NCBI RefSeq assembly: GCF_009618275.1
Contig: NZ_WIAD01000007.1
Coordinates: forward strand, 107,012 to 171,011
DNA length: 64,000 nucleotides
Origin: Roseimaritima sediminicola
Lineage (GTDB): Bacteria > Planctomycetota > Planctomycetia > Pirellulales > Pirellulaceae
Direction: 5' to 3'
Under the pieces are notes generated by a model that was given only the letters and a program-made list of their open reading frames with translations, did not search any database and had not been told where the DNA came from. Made by a program: the position numbers and the translations under genes. Positions within the stretch are counted from its first letter, which is position 1. Every line of letters begins with the position of its first letter. Below, one piece after another: positions 52,361 to 61,356 of the stretch.

Positions 52361-54050
52361 AACCGAAGTCGTGCTGTGGCATACCGATCCGCGTCGTGGC
52401 CGCACCGTCGTCGCGGCTTCGGCCGCCGCGGTACGGCGCGGTGTGCGACCTGCCATGCCGCTGGTCGAAGCCCGCACGTTGTTGCAGAGCAGCGGGGCCA
52501 CGCCGATGCCCGGGGCCACGCCGATGCCCGGGGCCACGCCGATGCGCGGGGCCACAGAGCGGCGTGGAGACACAGGACCGGTGATCGCTGCGCACGACCC
52601 GGCGGCGGACCTGACGGCGCTGCGCGACTTGGCCGAGACGCTGTCGCTGGAGATCAGCCCGCTGGTCGCCCTGGAACCGCTGGAGAAAGCTCGTTGGGCG
52701 GGACAACACCTGCACCAACCCGACGCGCTGTTGTTGGACGTAACGGGGCTGGGGCGTTGGTTTGGCGACGAAGCCCAACTGCTGCATCAAGCGACAACCG
52801 TCCTCCGGCGTCACGGCTTGTCCGCGCGGTTGGCCCTCTGTTCGAGTGTCGGCGCCGCTTGGGCGTTTGCGCATTACGGCCCGGAATCGTCCGCCATGCG
52901 GCACGGTTCCTGTCGTGTTTGGCAGGTTCCCGCCGCAGAGACGCAGGCGGCGCTCGCGACGCTGCCGGTCGCTTGCCTGCGGTTGCCGGTGCCGGCGGCC
53001 GAAAAGCTCCATCGTCTGGGCATCGCCACCGTCGACGAACTGCTGCAACTGCCGCGCAGCGGGTTGACCTCTCGGTTGGGACCGCAAGTCTTGACGCGGA
53101 TCGACCAGGCGCTGGGCACTGTGGACCAAACCCTACCGGTTCATCACGCGGCCCCCGAAGACGTCGCAACCACCGATCTGGAATATCCCACCAACGCAAC
53201 AGACCTGCTGAAGCATCGTCTGCAGGGCTTGGTAGAACGCCTGGCTCAGCAACTCAGTCGCCGACAACACGGCGTCCTGCGGCTGGCCTGTCGGTTGGAT
53301 TTGGTACAGGCTCCCTCGCGACACCTGCGGGTCGGATTGTTTGCTCCCACCGCCGACGCCGCCCACCTGACGGGGTTGTTGCACAACGTGTTTGAACAAC
53401 AACGCTTGCCGTCTGCGGTGCATCGGATCGTCCTGGCCGCTCCGTTGACCGGCCCGTTGCAAGCGATCCAGCAGAGTCTGTTGGGAGAAACCGGCGCGGG
53501 CGCAGCCGACCAGAAACGCTTTGCCCAGTTGATCGACAACCTCAGCAACCGGTTGGGCGCCGATCGCGTCCTGGGGCTTCGGCCCAGCAAGGACCCCTTG
53601 CCCGAACGAGCTTACAAAACCGTGCCGTTGACCGGCCGGCTGCAATCACGGAACCGTCGCAGAGGCAGCCGTGCGGTGGGCGGCGAAAGCAACACGTCAC
53701 GCCGCCGCAAAGCGCCGCGGGACGGCAAACGGGCCGGCGACAATGGAGTTTACCGGTCGGCACTCGATGTGCCGCTGCGCCGGCCGCTGGACTTGCTGTC
53801 CCAGCCCGAACCCATCGAAGCGGTCGAGCTGCACGTCGAGGGCTGGCCCCAACAGATTCGCTTGCCGCGCTGGCCGGCCGCCCAGCGCACCGTGCGAGCT
53901 TGGGGACCGGAACGCATCGAAACCGGCTGGTGGCAGGGCCCTTCGATCCGTCGCGATTATTATCGCATCGAAATCGAAACCGGTCCCTGGTTGTGGATCT
54001 ACCGACAACTGGGCACCGACCGCTGGTGGCTGCACGGTTGGTTCGGGTAA
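52167..54050 (+). CDS. imuB: ImuB-like Y-family polymerase-related protein
   Basis: A 627-residue Y-family protein. ATG 52167 places 25 residues before the first IMS strand RRLCIWLPNWPVQRW. The normal Y-family metal ligands (the D-x-D/E near the start and S-x-D-E) are absent: the first motif is IWLPNW and the second is ALLLDVTGLGRWFGDE. So it is probably a catalytically dead adaptor, as is typical for ImuB. VACLRLPVPAAEKLHRLGIATVDELLQLPRSGL is the helix-hairpin-helix thumb; the little-finger and C-terminal domains follow. Three exact 18-bp units (GATPMP) lie near residue 115, and a basic low-complexity stretch (SRNRRRGSRAVGGE) near 495. It overlaps imuA by 194 bp. No dnaE2 follows in this window. 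Confidence 0.87.
   Translation: MCPPTVPTPRSPGPPPTTPAPRRLCIWLPNWPVQRWQAAARENSRQSANRPPANRPPSKPEHPPETEVVLWHTDPRRGRTVVAASAAAVRRGVRPAMPLVEARTLLQSSGATPMPGATPMPGATPMRGATERRGDTGPVIAAHDPAADLTALRDLAETLSLEISPLVALEPLEKARWAGQHLHQPDALLLDVTGLGRWFGDEAQLLHQATTVLRRHGLSARLALCSSVGAAWAFAHYGPESSAMRHGSCRVWQVPAAETQAALATLPVACLRLPVPAAEKLHRLGIATVDELLQLPRSGLTSRLGPQVLTRIDQALGTVDQTLPVHHAAPEDVATTDLEYPTNATDLLKHRLQGLVERLAQQLSRRQHGVLRLACRLDLVQAPSRHLRVGLFAPTADAAHLTGLLHNVFEQQRLPSAVHRIVLAAPLTGPLQAIQQSLLGETGAGAADQKRFAQLIDNLSNRLGADRVLGLRPSKDPLPERAYKTVPLTGRLQSRNRRRGSRAVGGESNTSRRRKAPRDGKRAGDNGVYRSALDVPLRRPLDLLSQPEPIEAVELHVEGWPQQIRLPRWPAAQRTVRAWGPERIETGWWQGPSIRRDYYRIEIETGPWLWIYRQLGTDRWWLHGWFG
52494..52547 (+). repeat. 18-bp tandem repeat inside imuB
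   Basis: GGGGCCACGCCGATGCCC occurs three times (52494, 52512, 52530; the last with one change) and a partial fourth starts at 52548. It encodes Gly-Ala-Thr-Pro-Met-Pro. Confidence 0.8.
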
Positions 54051-54067
54051 ACGATTCAGCCGTGGAT

Positions 54068-55039
54068 TCAGCTGTAATTCGGCGTCGGCGGTTTGTAGTC
54101 GCTCAGATCGATCGAGCGGAACCATTCGATGGTTTTGGCCAGCCCCTCGGCCAGCGGCGTCGTGGGTTTCCAGTCCAGGTTTTTCATAGCCAAGCTGATA
54201 TCGGGCTGGCGACGCGTAGGATCGTCCTTGGGCAGTGGTTTTTGAATCAGTTCGGATTCGCCTCCGACCTGTTCGAGCACCAGTTCGGCCAGCTCGCGAA
54301 TCGTGAACTCGCTTTGATTGCCGATATTGACCGGACCGTGGAAGCCGGGCGGAGCGTTCATCATGCGGATGATCGCTTCGACCAGATCGTCGCGATAACA
54401 GAACGAGCGAGTCTGCGAACCGTCGCCAAAGATCGTGATCGGTTCATTCCACAAAGCCTGACGAATGAAGTTTGAAACCACGCGGCCGTCGTAGGGATGC
54501 ATCCGAGGGCCGTAGGTGTTGAAGATTCGCACCACGCGAACATCGACGTTATTGCTGCGAACGTAGTCCATGCACAGCGTTTCGGCGGCGCGTTTGCCTT
54601 CGTCGTAGCAGGCCCGTGGTCCGATCGGATTAACATTGCCGCGATAGGATTCCGGCTGGGGATGCACGTCGGGGTCGCCGTAGACTTCGCTGGTGCTGGC
54701 CTGCACCAGCCGTGCCCCACAGCGTTTGGCGATGCCCAGCATGTTGATGATCCCCATCACCGACGTCTTCATCGTCTTGATGGGGTTGAACTGATAATGC
54801 CCCGGTGCGGCCGGGCAGGCCAAATTGTAGATCTGATCCACTTCCAAGAAGATCGGCAGCGTGATGTCGTGGCGGATCAGCTCGAAATTCGGCCGGTCCA
54901 GCAGATGCGATACATTGCGTTTCTGACTGGTGAAAAAGTTATCCAAACAGATCACGTCATGGCCTTGATCGACCAACCGTTCGCACAGATGCGATCCCAG
55001 AAATCCGGCGCCGCCGGTGACAAGAATACGAGAGATCAT
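54068..55039 (-). CDS. uxs: UDP-glucuronate decarboxylase (UDP-xylose synthase)
   Basis: A 323-residue extended short-chain dehydrogenase. ATG 55039 gives [22 protein letters not shown] (NAD fingerprint G-x-x-G-x-x-G). Downstream are [35 protein letters not shown], the catalytic [10 protein letters not shown]145-x3-K149 in [14 protein letters not shown], and [28 protein letters not shown]-x-HYQ-x-NP-I-KT-x-KT is the signature of UXS-type UDP-glucuronate decarboxylases. It makes UDP-xylose in the cytoplasm for cell-surface glycans. Convergent with imuB. Confidence 0.93.
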   Translation of the reverse strand: MISRILVTGGAGFLGSHLCERLVDQGHDVICLDNFFTSQKRNVSHLLDRPNFELIRHDITLPIFLEVDQIYNLACPAAPGHYQFNPIKTMKTSVMGIINMLGIAKRCGARLVQASTSEVYGDPDVHPQPESYRGNVNPIGPRACYDEGKRAAETLCMDYVRSNNVDVRVVRIFNTYGPRMHPYDGRVVSNFIRQALWNEPITIFGDGSQTRSFCYRDDLVEAIIRMMNAPPGFHGPVNIGNQSEFTIRELAELVLEQVGGESELIQKPLPKDDPTRRQPDISLAMKNLDWKPTTPLAEGLAKTIEWFRSIDLSDYKPPTPNYS

Positions 55040-55320
55040 GGTTCGCAGAGGTTTTTGAGAGGAACGACAAATGCAAAGAAAGCAACAACGCAAATAACTA
55101 CAACTGGGCACCGATGCCACCCCCAAAGGCTAACCAGCCAGAAAGAATAAGCAATCCGGCGCAGTTCCAGCGACGGAATTTCCCGCAGAAATCGGGACGC
55201 TCGGCCGGATCCGCTGTGGCGTTGCCGCCCGTCTTTCCCTGCATGACCATGTGCCTTGCGTTACCATGAGTTCCTGCTCGGCTCCCTCCGGTCAATCTTC
55301 TCCTGACGAGCTCGATATCG

Positions 55321-56064
55321 TTGAAAACGTCAACCCTCCTGCAGCGACTTCCGCGACTCTTCGTTGGTCTTTTGCTTCTTTGCGGAATCGTGACCTTGAT
55401 CATCTGGACGCGCGACAATCGCGAGTTGCGGGAGGACGTCTTGCGGCTGGAAGCCGAACTGGGACGGATGGAGATCGACGACGTGGATGCGATTTACATC
55501 GTGGCTATCGAGGAGCCGATCGTTCCGCCCGAGGTGGCTCCGCACGTCGACCTGCTCTGGCAGTTCCGCTGCTATCTACCGCCAGGATATGACTTCCAAA
55601 CCATGCGAGGCGGGGGACGCGTTTCCGAGTCGGGCATGTACTTCCAAGGCGGTTTCGGTTCGAGCCGTTCGTCCCCGCGTCCCGAACCCTATCACGAGCT
55701 GCTGACGATCAGTTTGCGGCGGCAAGACGACAGGCTGGTGTGCTTCTATTCCTTTGGTGGATCGAGCGTTTCAGGGACGTGGAACGTCGACCTCGACAGT
55801 GAAAATCTGGTGGTCGAAACATTGGCAAGCCCTGGTGGCCCCGCCCAGTCGTTCGATCAATCCACGATTCTGCCAATCTTGAAAGCGTACGATCCGAACA
55901 CCGCGGAAGTGAAAGAGATCAACGGGCAATCCATCACGACGTATGCGGGTGGCATTGTGGTCGTATGTCCCAGGAAGCTCGATCCCGAATTTGAACAGCT
56001 TCGTCGAGGCCGCACGCCCGACGGCTTTCAAGCTTCTTCACTTGCAGAGGGACAGCGACAATGA
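55321..56064 (+). CDS. Membrane-anchored protein of unknown function, gene 1 of a pair
   Basis: A 247-residue protein. No ATG exists in frame; TTG 55321 (MKTSTLLQRLPRLFVGLLLLCGIVTLIIW) is the first standard start and gives one membrane anchor at residues 10-29. A short coiled-coil-like segment (RDNRELREDVLRLEAELGRM) and an exported domain follow (IYIVAIEEPIVPPEVAPHVDLLWQFRCYLPPGY, HELLTISLRRQDDRLVCFYSFGGSSVSGTWNVD). The stop overlaps the next start by four bases (ATGA). No named domain is recognised. The coupling shows that the two proteins are made together and may form a complex. Confidence 0.62.
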   Translation: MKTSTLLQRLPRLFVGLLLLCGIVTLIIWTRDNRELREDVLRLEAELGRMEIDDVDAIYIVAIEEPIVPPEVAPHVDLLWQFRCYLPPGYDFQTMRGGGRVSESGMYFQGGFGSSRSSPRPEPYHELLTISLRRQDDRLVCFYSFGGSSVSGTWNVDLDSENLVVETLASPGGPAQSFDQSTILPILKAYDPNTAEVKEINGQSITTYAGGIVVVCPRKLDPEFEQLRRGRTPDGFQASSLAEGQRQ

Positions 56065-57596
56065 CCACCGGTTCACCGAACGGCAGAGCGCGTTTCAGGT
56101 TCTCGCTGTGGCACATCCTGGCGCTGACGGCGATCATCGCCGTTTGGACGGCTGTGCTGCTGGCCTTCGAGACAAACGCCCGTCTCACTCAGCGACGAAA
56201 CGATCTGCTGGCGCTGTCCAGTCGTTTAGAAATTGCCGACCCCGACCGCCTTCAGTGCGTCGCGTATCCTCCGGTGGCGAAGGATCTGAAATCATGGGAA
56301 GTTCATGTCCCGGAACGCAAAGCCTTTGAACTTCGCTTCTGCGTGGCAACCGTGTCCAAGGCGGGAATGCCACAAGACTTCGAGAAGATACCGCTGACGG
56401 CCGGCAGACATCGCATCACGCTGCATTCCGCTGACCATCCCGATGAAGGGTTTCGTTTCAGGGTGTTCGTCGATGGTCAGACCGTTATCGCTCGGTCGAT
56501 GGGACGAGAATGGATGCCCAATGGCTGGCAGAGGGCCAGCGGATTAAACCCGCCGTTCATCATGCGCGGCGGTGCAACATCCATGCTGCATCTGTCCGGC
56601 AAATCTTACACCCCACGAACGAAATTTGAGTCGGGCAGCTACTTCAACGGTCAGAGTGACGAATGGGTCAGCCACCTGGGCTATCGACTTTGGATCGACC
56701 GAGCGGACCAAACCTACCCCCCGCCTTCTCCCTTCGTCGGCTTCGAGCATCTGCAAAGCTATGACGGAATGGGTCTGCGCGACGGACTTCGCTACCGCAC
56801 CAGGCAAAGCCAACAGTACGCATGGACATTTATTCGGCCGGCCTCCGAATCCCGCAAGCCCGTACTGACCATCGTTCCCGAGTTTTTCGTTGGCAACCAA
56901 AAGGTGCTGGGGGATCAGACGATAGAGTTCGCGGGTTGGAAGCGGATAGACGTACCGCGCGAGCAGAAAGCGGGTTCGACGCAAGCAGATCCAGGGGAAT
57001 CGGCCTACAGCATCTTGCTGCAAGCGGACGTTGAATCCGCCAGCGCAGCGAAACCCGTCGTCGAACTTCGCTGGGACGCGAGCCGTCCCAAGGACGTGGG
57101 AATTCGACTTCCCAAGACTCCGCCGAACGCAGATTTAACCAAGTGGCGAATGCGAATCATCGACGGAACGAGCCATCTTTGGCGTTTGCTCGACGCCGGA
57201 GAACAGACGCGCGATGTGCGAACAAGTTTCCGAGACACGGGCGATCAGCCTCTATCCCATCCGTTGCCACTTCCACTCGACCCACAGTCCGACGGATCGT
57301 ATCGGATCAGCTGGAGAACAGACATCGCCAAGCCGTTGCAAATGCTCGAGCGAGACAAGGAAAACGCAAACGCCTATCGAAGCCTGAGTCTGTTTCGGGG
57401 GCTGCCCGTCGCGTTCGAAGCCGAAATTGCGGCCTCGCAAGAACCACGACTGAAGATCGTTCGAGTGCTGCAGCATTCCGGCGAGCCGAACGCCGCACGA
57501 AAGCCGATTCCCGGAGGACCGGTCATCAAGGAGCTTCAAATCGAGCTCGACGCCACCGCAGCGGAATATGTTTGGTTTCGAGCGTTCCCTCGCTAG
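56061..57596 (+). CDS. Membrane-anchored protein of unknown function, gene 2 of a pair
   Basis: A 511-residue protein with an N-terminal anchor FRFSLWHILALTAIIAVWTAVLLAF followed by a short charged helix (ETNARLTQRRNDLLALSSRLEI) and a large extracytoplasmic part: KDLKSWEVHVPERKAFELRFCVATVS, AGRHRITLHSADHPDEGFRFRVFVDGQTVI, and several beta-rich segments up to PVIKELQIELDATAAEYVWFRAFPR. The F-x-F-S-L-x-x-x-L-A-L-T pattern in the anchor recurs in other planctomycete membrane proteins, including the one at 61357 here. No catalytic motif is evident. It is coupled to gene 55321. Confidence 0.65.
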   Translation: MTTGSPNGRARFRFSLWHILALTAIIAVWTAVLLAFETNARLTQRRNDLLALSSRLEIADPDRLQCVAYPPVAKDLKSWEVHVPERKAFELRFCVATVSKAGMPQDFEKIPLTAGRHRITLHSADHPDEGFRFRVFVDGQTVIARSMGREWMPNGWQRASGLNPPFIMRGGATSMLHLSGKSYTPRTKFESGSYFNGQSDEWVSHLGYRLWIDRADQTYPPPSPFVGFEHLQSYDGMGLRDGLRYRTRQSQQYAWTFIRPASESRKPVLTIVPEFFVGNQKVLGDQTIEFAGWKRIDVPREQKAGSTQADPGESAYSILLQADVESASAAKPVVELRWDASRPKDVGIRLPKTPPNADLTKWRMRIIDGTSHLWRLLDAGEQTRDVRTSFRDTGDQPLSHPLPLPLDPQSDGSYRISWRTDIAKPLQMLERDKENANAYRSLSLFRGLPVAFEAEIAASQEPRLKIVRVLQHSGEPNAARKPIPGGPVIKELQIELDATAAEYVWFRAFPR

Positions 57597-57809
57597 CCGG
57601 GACCGCTGGCCGGTAACGCCGTCGTCACGTCCAGGATCACTCACGCTCTGGCGTCCTTCTCTTGCGTCGCGAAGACCAGACACCTTGCCCGCCCATTGCC
57701 GCATTGGGATTCGCTACACTTTAGTGGCAAGCGGTCCGGACGAAGGGTTTCCAATTTGCTCGTCCGCCTTGTAATCCTGGAACAGCCAATCAACAACGAG
57801 CCTTACATC

Positions 57810-58844
57810 ATGAAAAAGCTTCGAGCCATCCTGCTGCTCATCCTGACGGGCGGCATCTCTCCTGTCGCGCAGGCGCAAAAGAGCATGAACGAACTCGACC
57901 CGGGCAAGAGCCCCGACTACCCGCGTGTGAACATGGCGCCGTGGTATGAAGTCGATCCGAACTGGCCTCAACAGCCGGATGAATTCCAGTCGGGAGACGT
58001 GCCCGGAATCGCGGTCGACGCAAAGGATCAAATCTATGTGTTCACGCGTTCGACGCCACCGATCCAGGTCTACACGCCCGCCGGCGAACTGGTCCGATCC
58101 TGGGGCGAGGACAGCATCGCCACGGCGCATCATTTAAAGATTGATGATGACGGGAATATCTGGGTGGCCGACATCGGCTTGCACGTGGTTCGCAAGTTCA
58201 GCCCCGAGGGCAAAGTACTGCAGACGATCGGCACACCGGGCGTTCCCGGCGATGACGAAACGCACTTCGACAAACCGACCGACATGGCGATCGCCGCCAA
58301 CGGCGACATCTTCATCGCCGACGGCTACGGCAACAATCGCATCGTTCACTGCGACAAGGACGGCAACTTCGTGAAGGCCTGGGGCAGCCTGGGCACTGGC
58401 CCGCTGCAGTTTTCGCTTCCGCACGCCATCGCCATCGACTCGGCCGGCCAGCTCTACGTCGCCGACCGCAACAACGCCCGAGTGATGATCTACAACCAAG
58501 CGGGCAAGCTGGTCGATAGCTGGGACAACATCATCGTCCCTTGGGGTTTTTGGGTCACGCCGGAAGATCACATCTGGGTTTGCGGTGCCTCGCCGATGCC
58601 GTGGCGCGAGGATCCCGACTATCCCGGCGCACCTCTGAGTTGCCCTCCCAAAGACCAAGTGCTGATGAAGTTCACCACGAAGGGAAAGTTGCTGCAGTTG
58701 TGGACGATCCCCAAAGGAGCCGACGGCAAGGAGCAGCCGGGCGAAGTGAACTGGCTGCACGCTCTGGCGCTTGATTCCAAGGGCAATATCTACGTCGGTG
58801 ACATTATCGGCAAGCGTGCGCAGAAGTTTATCCGCCGTGACTAG
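57810..58844 (+). CDS. Secreted NHL-repeat (six-bladed propeller) protein
   Basis: A 344-residue exported protein. ATG 57810 starts a signal peptide (MKKLRAILLLILTGGISPVAQAQ). NHL blades follow: GIAVDAKDQIYVFTRSTPPIQVYTPAGELVRSWG, LKIDDDGNIWVADIGLHVVRKFSPEGKVLQTIGTPG, MAIAANGDIFIADGYGNNRIVHCDKDGNFVKAWGSLGTGPLQFSLPHAIAIDSAGQLYVADRNNARVMIYNQAGK. The arrangement resembles peptidyl-alpha-hydroxyglycine alpha-amidating lyase-like NHL proteins, but lyase activity is not established. Stand-alone gene. Confidence 0.87.
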   Translation: MKKLRAILLLILTGGISPVAQAQKSMNELDPGKSPDYPRVNMAPWYEVDPNWPQQPDEFQSGDVPGIAVDAKDQIYVFTRSTPPIQVYTPAGELVRSWGEDSIATAHHLKIDDDGNIWVADIGLHVVRKFSPEGKVLQTIGTPGVPGDDETHFDKPTDMAIAANGDIFIADGYGNNRIVHCDKDGNFVKAWGSLGTGPLQFSLPHAIAIDSAGQLYVADRNNARVMIYNQAGKLVDSWDNIIVPWGFWVTPEDHIWVCGASPMPWREDPDYPGAPLSCPPKDQVLMKFTTKGKLLQLWTIPKGADGKEQPGEVNWLHALALDSKGNIYVGDIIGKRAQKFIRRD

Positions 58845-58961
58845 GCCCAGTCTGAAAACCTGAGCCGCTCGCGCTAGCCTCGGGCCCTATCGCCGACCCG
58901 CCCCATTCCCGCAGGGTTTTCGCAGCGGCTTATCAGATATCCATTTCACCCAACCCGGTGT

Positions 58962-59105
58962 TCAGACCGAGACTAGCGGCAGATTCGAGGAGAAGCCCGG
59001 CTCGGTCCGCGTCGTGACGTCGACGACGTTTCCGAGCACGTAGTGGTCTCGCCCTTCGTTGTACACCGAACCCAAGCCCTTCCCCCCGGCGAAGCCCTGC
59101 CTCGG
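58962..59105 (-). pseudogene. Possible 3' remnant of a gene
   Basis: The minus-strand frame from about 59105 to the TGA at 58962-58964 reads GKGLGSVYNEGRDHYVLGNV and continues VDVTTRTEPGFSSNLPLVSV. This looks like protein-coding text rather than random translation, but there is no start and the frame breaks at the hairpin repeat upstream. The family is not recognised. Confidence 0.25.
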
Positions 59106-59124
59106 AATGGGCTGTCGATTTAGT

Positions 59125-59188
59125 GAGCCGTTTAGGCGATAGCCTCGGTTTCCTCACCGCAGAACCGGGGCTATCACCCAAACGGCTC
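59125..59188. repeat. 26-bp imperfect inverted repeat
   Basis: Arms 59125-59150 (GAGCCGTTTAGGCGATAGCC plus six bases) and 59163-59188 pair with few mismatches around a 12-base loop. A related half starts at 58862 (GAGCCGCTCGCGCTAGCC). No T-run follows. Confidence 0.65.
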
Positions 59189-59540
59189 AGATAAGCAATG
59201 CGTTTTCTAATAAATTGACTGACCGGTGACCCGCCGTTTGCAGCGTGGCACGAACACAAGACAAACCAGCAGACCGACAAACGAACCACCTGTACTCACA
59301 TGCGATTGTTGGCTACTGTCACACCGAGGTTCCAGTCCGGGACGCCCCTGAACGCTGCATTCTATCGCGGCCGACGATGAATAAACATGCAAGTCTGCAG
59401 GATGACGAGTTCTCACAAAGTTCACAAAGGCACGGAGGCCAAGCAGGTACCGGCGCGACAGGGCAGCGCCGAACGAACCGGAGCGGATACCGAAAAACAG
59501 GTCCGAGCAAAAGAACCCGCCAAAGCCGAACCGGTAATCG

Positions 59541-59566
59541 CCTATTCGCGACCATTCGCGAATAGG
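59541..59566. repeat. Perfect 11-bp inverted repeat
   Basis: CCTATTCGCGA-CCAT-TCGCGAATAGG is a perfect hairpin with a four-base loop. Confidence 0.65.
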
Positions 59567-59670
59567 AACCGCTTGACGCTACCGACAGCCGGCCACCCGC
59601 AACGATCGCACCACACGATCGCTAAGCACGTCGCAACATTTAATTCGGCTTTACTCTCCCTCTGGGAGAG

Positions 59671-59729
59671 TCGGGCTCTTAGGCCCGGAGAGGGTTTCCG
59701 TAAGGCCCTCCCCGGGCCTAAGAGCCCGA
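59671..59729. repeat. 24-bp inverted repeat with flanking GGGAGGG text
   Basis: Arms 59671-59694 and 59706-59729 (core GGGCTCTTAGGCCCGG) pair with one mismatch around TTTCCGTAAGG. Flanks ACTCTCCCTCTGGGAGAGT and CCTCCCGCTGCGCGGGAGG are two more small hairpins. Confidence 0.65.
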
Positions 59730-59930
59730 CCCTCCCGCTGCGCGGGAGGGTGTTGTCGCGGGGTTTCACCGAAAGATTTATGCCGACGTGCTTAGCAGCA
59801 ATGACGGCCGAGTTCACCGGACCGCGGCGAACAGGATTGATTTCAACAAAGGCGCGACGCGCGGCTCCGTGTGCAACCCATGATTATCCCGCGTCGTGAA
59901 TTCCAATCTGAAGTGCAACGACTGTGTTTT

Positions 59931-60644
59931 TCACTTCCTACCTTTACCCGCGACACCAAGGGCCTTCAGAATACTGTCGGTGACCTGCTGCCCAATTCTT
60001 TTGTAACCCTCCTGGGTATAGTGAACATCGCCTGGTCTCGCAAACAGGTCGGCGTCAAAGGATTTGGTAAGCGCATGGAGATCGTTGGTAACGATGCCGT
60101 GCCGTTCCATGACTCTCGCAGCCGCCTCGTTGTACTTGACATCGTCGCCCTTTATACGCCCGGCTTCCCCATCCGGAACAACGGTAGTAGTTGCCCAGAT
60201 TAGTTGAGCGTCGGTTCTCTTAAGGCGGGAGACGAGCCGCTCGAGGTTTTCCTCGTAATCTTCTATCGTTGTAGTGAGGGTTCCATTTACCTTATCTCGG
60301 TTTCCTTGCACTTTCGATTTCGGATGACGATAACAGAGATCCCATAGGCCCCAATTGAAGTGGATAACATCCCATTGGGTTTTTCCAATCCATGCATCTA
60401 GCTGCTCCAACCCTACGCCCGTGTGTTTGGCGTTTCCTTTGTTGTGCTGAACAACTGCCTTGCCTTCCAACTGAGCCGCAACATGAGGAGTGAATCCGTT
60501 GGAAACTGAGTCGCCTATGATCAGCACTTTGGGCAAGGCGGCCTCAGCCCGGCCGTTACTTTGAGCATCATTTCCGGAGCAGACGCTAGTCGTCAATAAC
60601 AACGTTGTGGTCAGCAGCAGCGAGCCGAGTGGACCAGTTCTCAT
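59931..60644 (-). CDS. Secreted SGNH/GDSL hydrolase
   Basis: A 237-residue exported protein. The signal peptide is MRTGPLGSLLLTTTLLLTTS. Block I with the nucleophilic Ser is VLIIGDSVSNGFTPHVAAQL, and the C-terminal D-x-x-H is in RPGDVHYTQEGYKRIGQQVTDSILKAL. HFNWGLWDLCY and the Asn in HNKGNAKHTGVG fit the oxyanion-hole regions. SGNH members are esterases or lipases, often deacylating cell-surface sugars. It is isolated, with long non-coding regions on both sides and lower GC than the earlier part of the window, so recent acquisition is possible. Confidence 0.85.
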   Translation of the reverse strand: MRTGPLGSLLLTTTLLLTTSVCSGNDAQSNGRAEAALPKVLIIGDSVSNGFTPHVAAQLEGKAVVQHNKGNAKHTGVGLEQLDAWIGKTQWDVIHFNWGLWDLCYRHPKSKVQGNRDKVNGTLTTTIEDYEENLERLVSRLKRTDAQLIWATTTVVPDGEAGRIKGDDVKYNEAAARVMERHGIVTNDLHALTKSFDADLFARPGDVHYTQEGYKRIGQQVTDSILKALGVAGKGRK

Positions 60645-61356
60645 TAATATCTCTTTTCAAGCTTGATCGGGATAGCGTCGGTGCGAACCAGGTTGCCGCT
60701 TAAGATTGACCATGCTGTAACGTCAGCTCCGCAACTCTGGTTCAATACATGGTTTTTGTGAGATGAGCGGATTAGCGGGCGTTTTGACAACCCTGCCGAT
60801 CTGGTTCGACTCCAGGATACCGGCCGGAACGGAACCGAGCAACAACGAGCTCGCAGAGCATAAATTCACTACGTTAATAAGCCTACCTCCATTATCCTAC
60901 CATCTGCTCGCCATGGACAGGTAGGAAGATGGAGTTAGGAAGAGATGTGGAGGACGCCATTCTTGACTAGCTGTCGCCCAACGGCAGAGACAAAGGTTAG
61001 AGAACCGTTCGATGTGCTCCGCGGTGCGTTGCTCGTAGAAGGCGACCATTTCGGGTATTGGTTCAGGCGTGGTCATTCCTTGATTCGCCTGACAGCAAGA
61101 ACGCCTGCCGTAACCGGGCATCAAGGAACCGTTCGGGAATAACTTCGTTGTAAGCGGAGTAGCCCAAGTCGCTAGATGCCATGCCGCGGGTAATTCTAGA
61201 CTGCTAGGCGCGGAATTGCTGTGCCTCGGACGGGTTTCAAGTGCCGAGACGACCTAGGTCGGAATCGCAGAGCGATTGATTGTCCGTTCCCTGGGTTGGC
61301 ACCCAGGGCTACCACATGTCGCCACTGCCGTGGCTGCCACGCCGTTGCAATGCATA
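60645..61356. other. 712-bp gap with repeat fragments
   Basis: No gene is supported. At 61262-61320 there is GAATCGCAGAGCGATTGATTG followed by the hairpin CCCTGGG-TTGGCA-CCCAGGG (61289-61308) and GCTACCACATG, text shared with the 220-bp repeats and with 36839. A short open frame at 60897-61124 (minus) is discussed among the rejected items. Confidence 0.45.

Larger units (their letters stand above)
58845..59930. other. 1.1-kb accessory gap with several hairpin repeats
   Basis: No intact gene is supported. It contains a possible gene remnant (58962-59105, minus strand) and three strong inverted repeats listed separately. Short text such as AAAGTTCACAAAGGCACGG resembles spacer repeats rather than coding DNA. 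Confidence 0.5.

Noticed and set aside
58933..59289. 118-codon minus-strand open frame in the gap after the NHL gene
   Set aside because: The more protein-like text in this interval is in another frame (the remnant at 58962-59105); this frame is Arg-rich and has no support.
59387..59899. 170-codon plus-strand open frame in the gap after the NHL gene
   Set aside because: Its sequence is made up mostly of hairpin repeats and spacer text, with no domain or start signal.
60897..61124. Minus-strand open frame with MTTPEPIPEMVAFYEQRTAEHIERF near its middle
   Set aside because: The segment looks protein-like for about 25 residues and has AAGGA next to an ATG at 61076, but the spacing is too short and the text degenerates afterwards. 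It may be a gene fragment; no family could be named.
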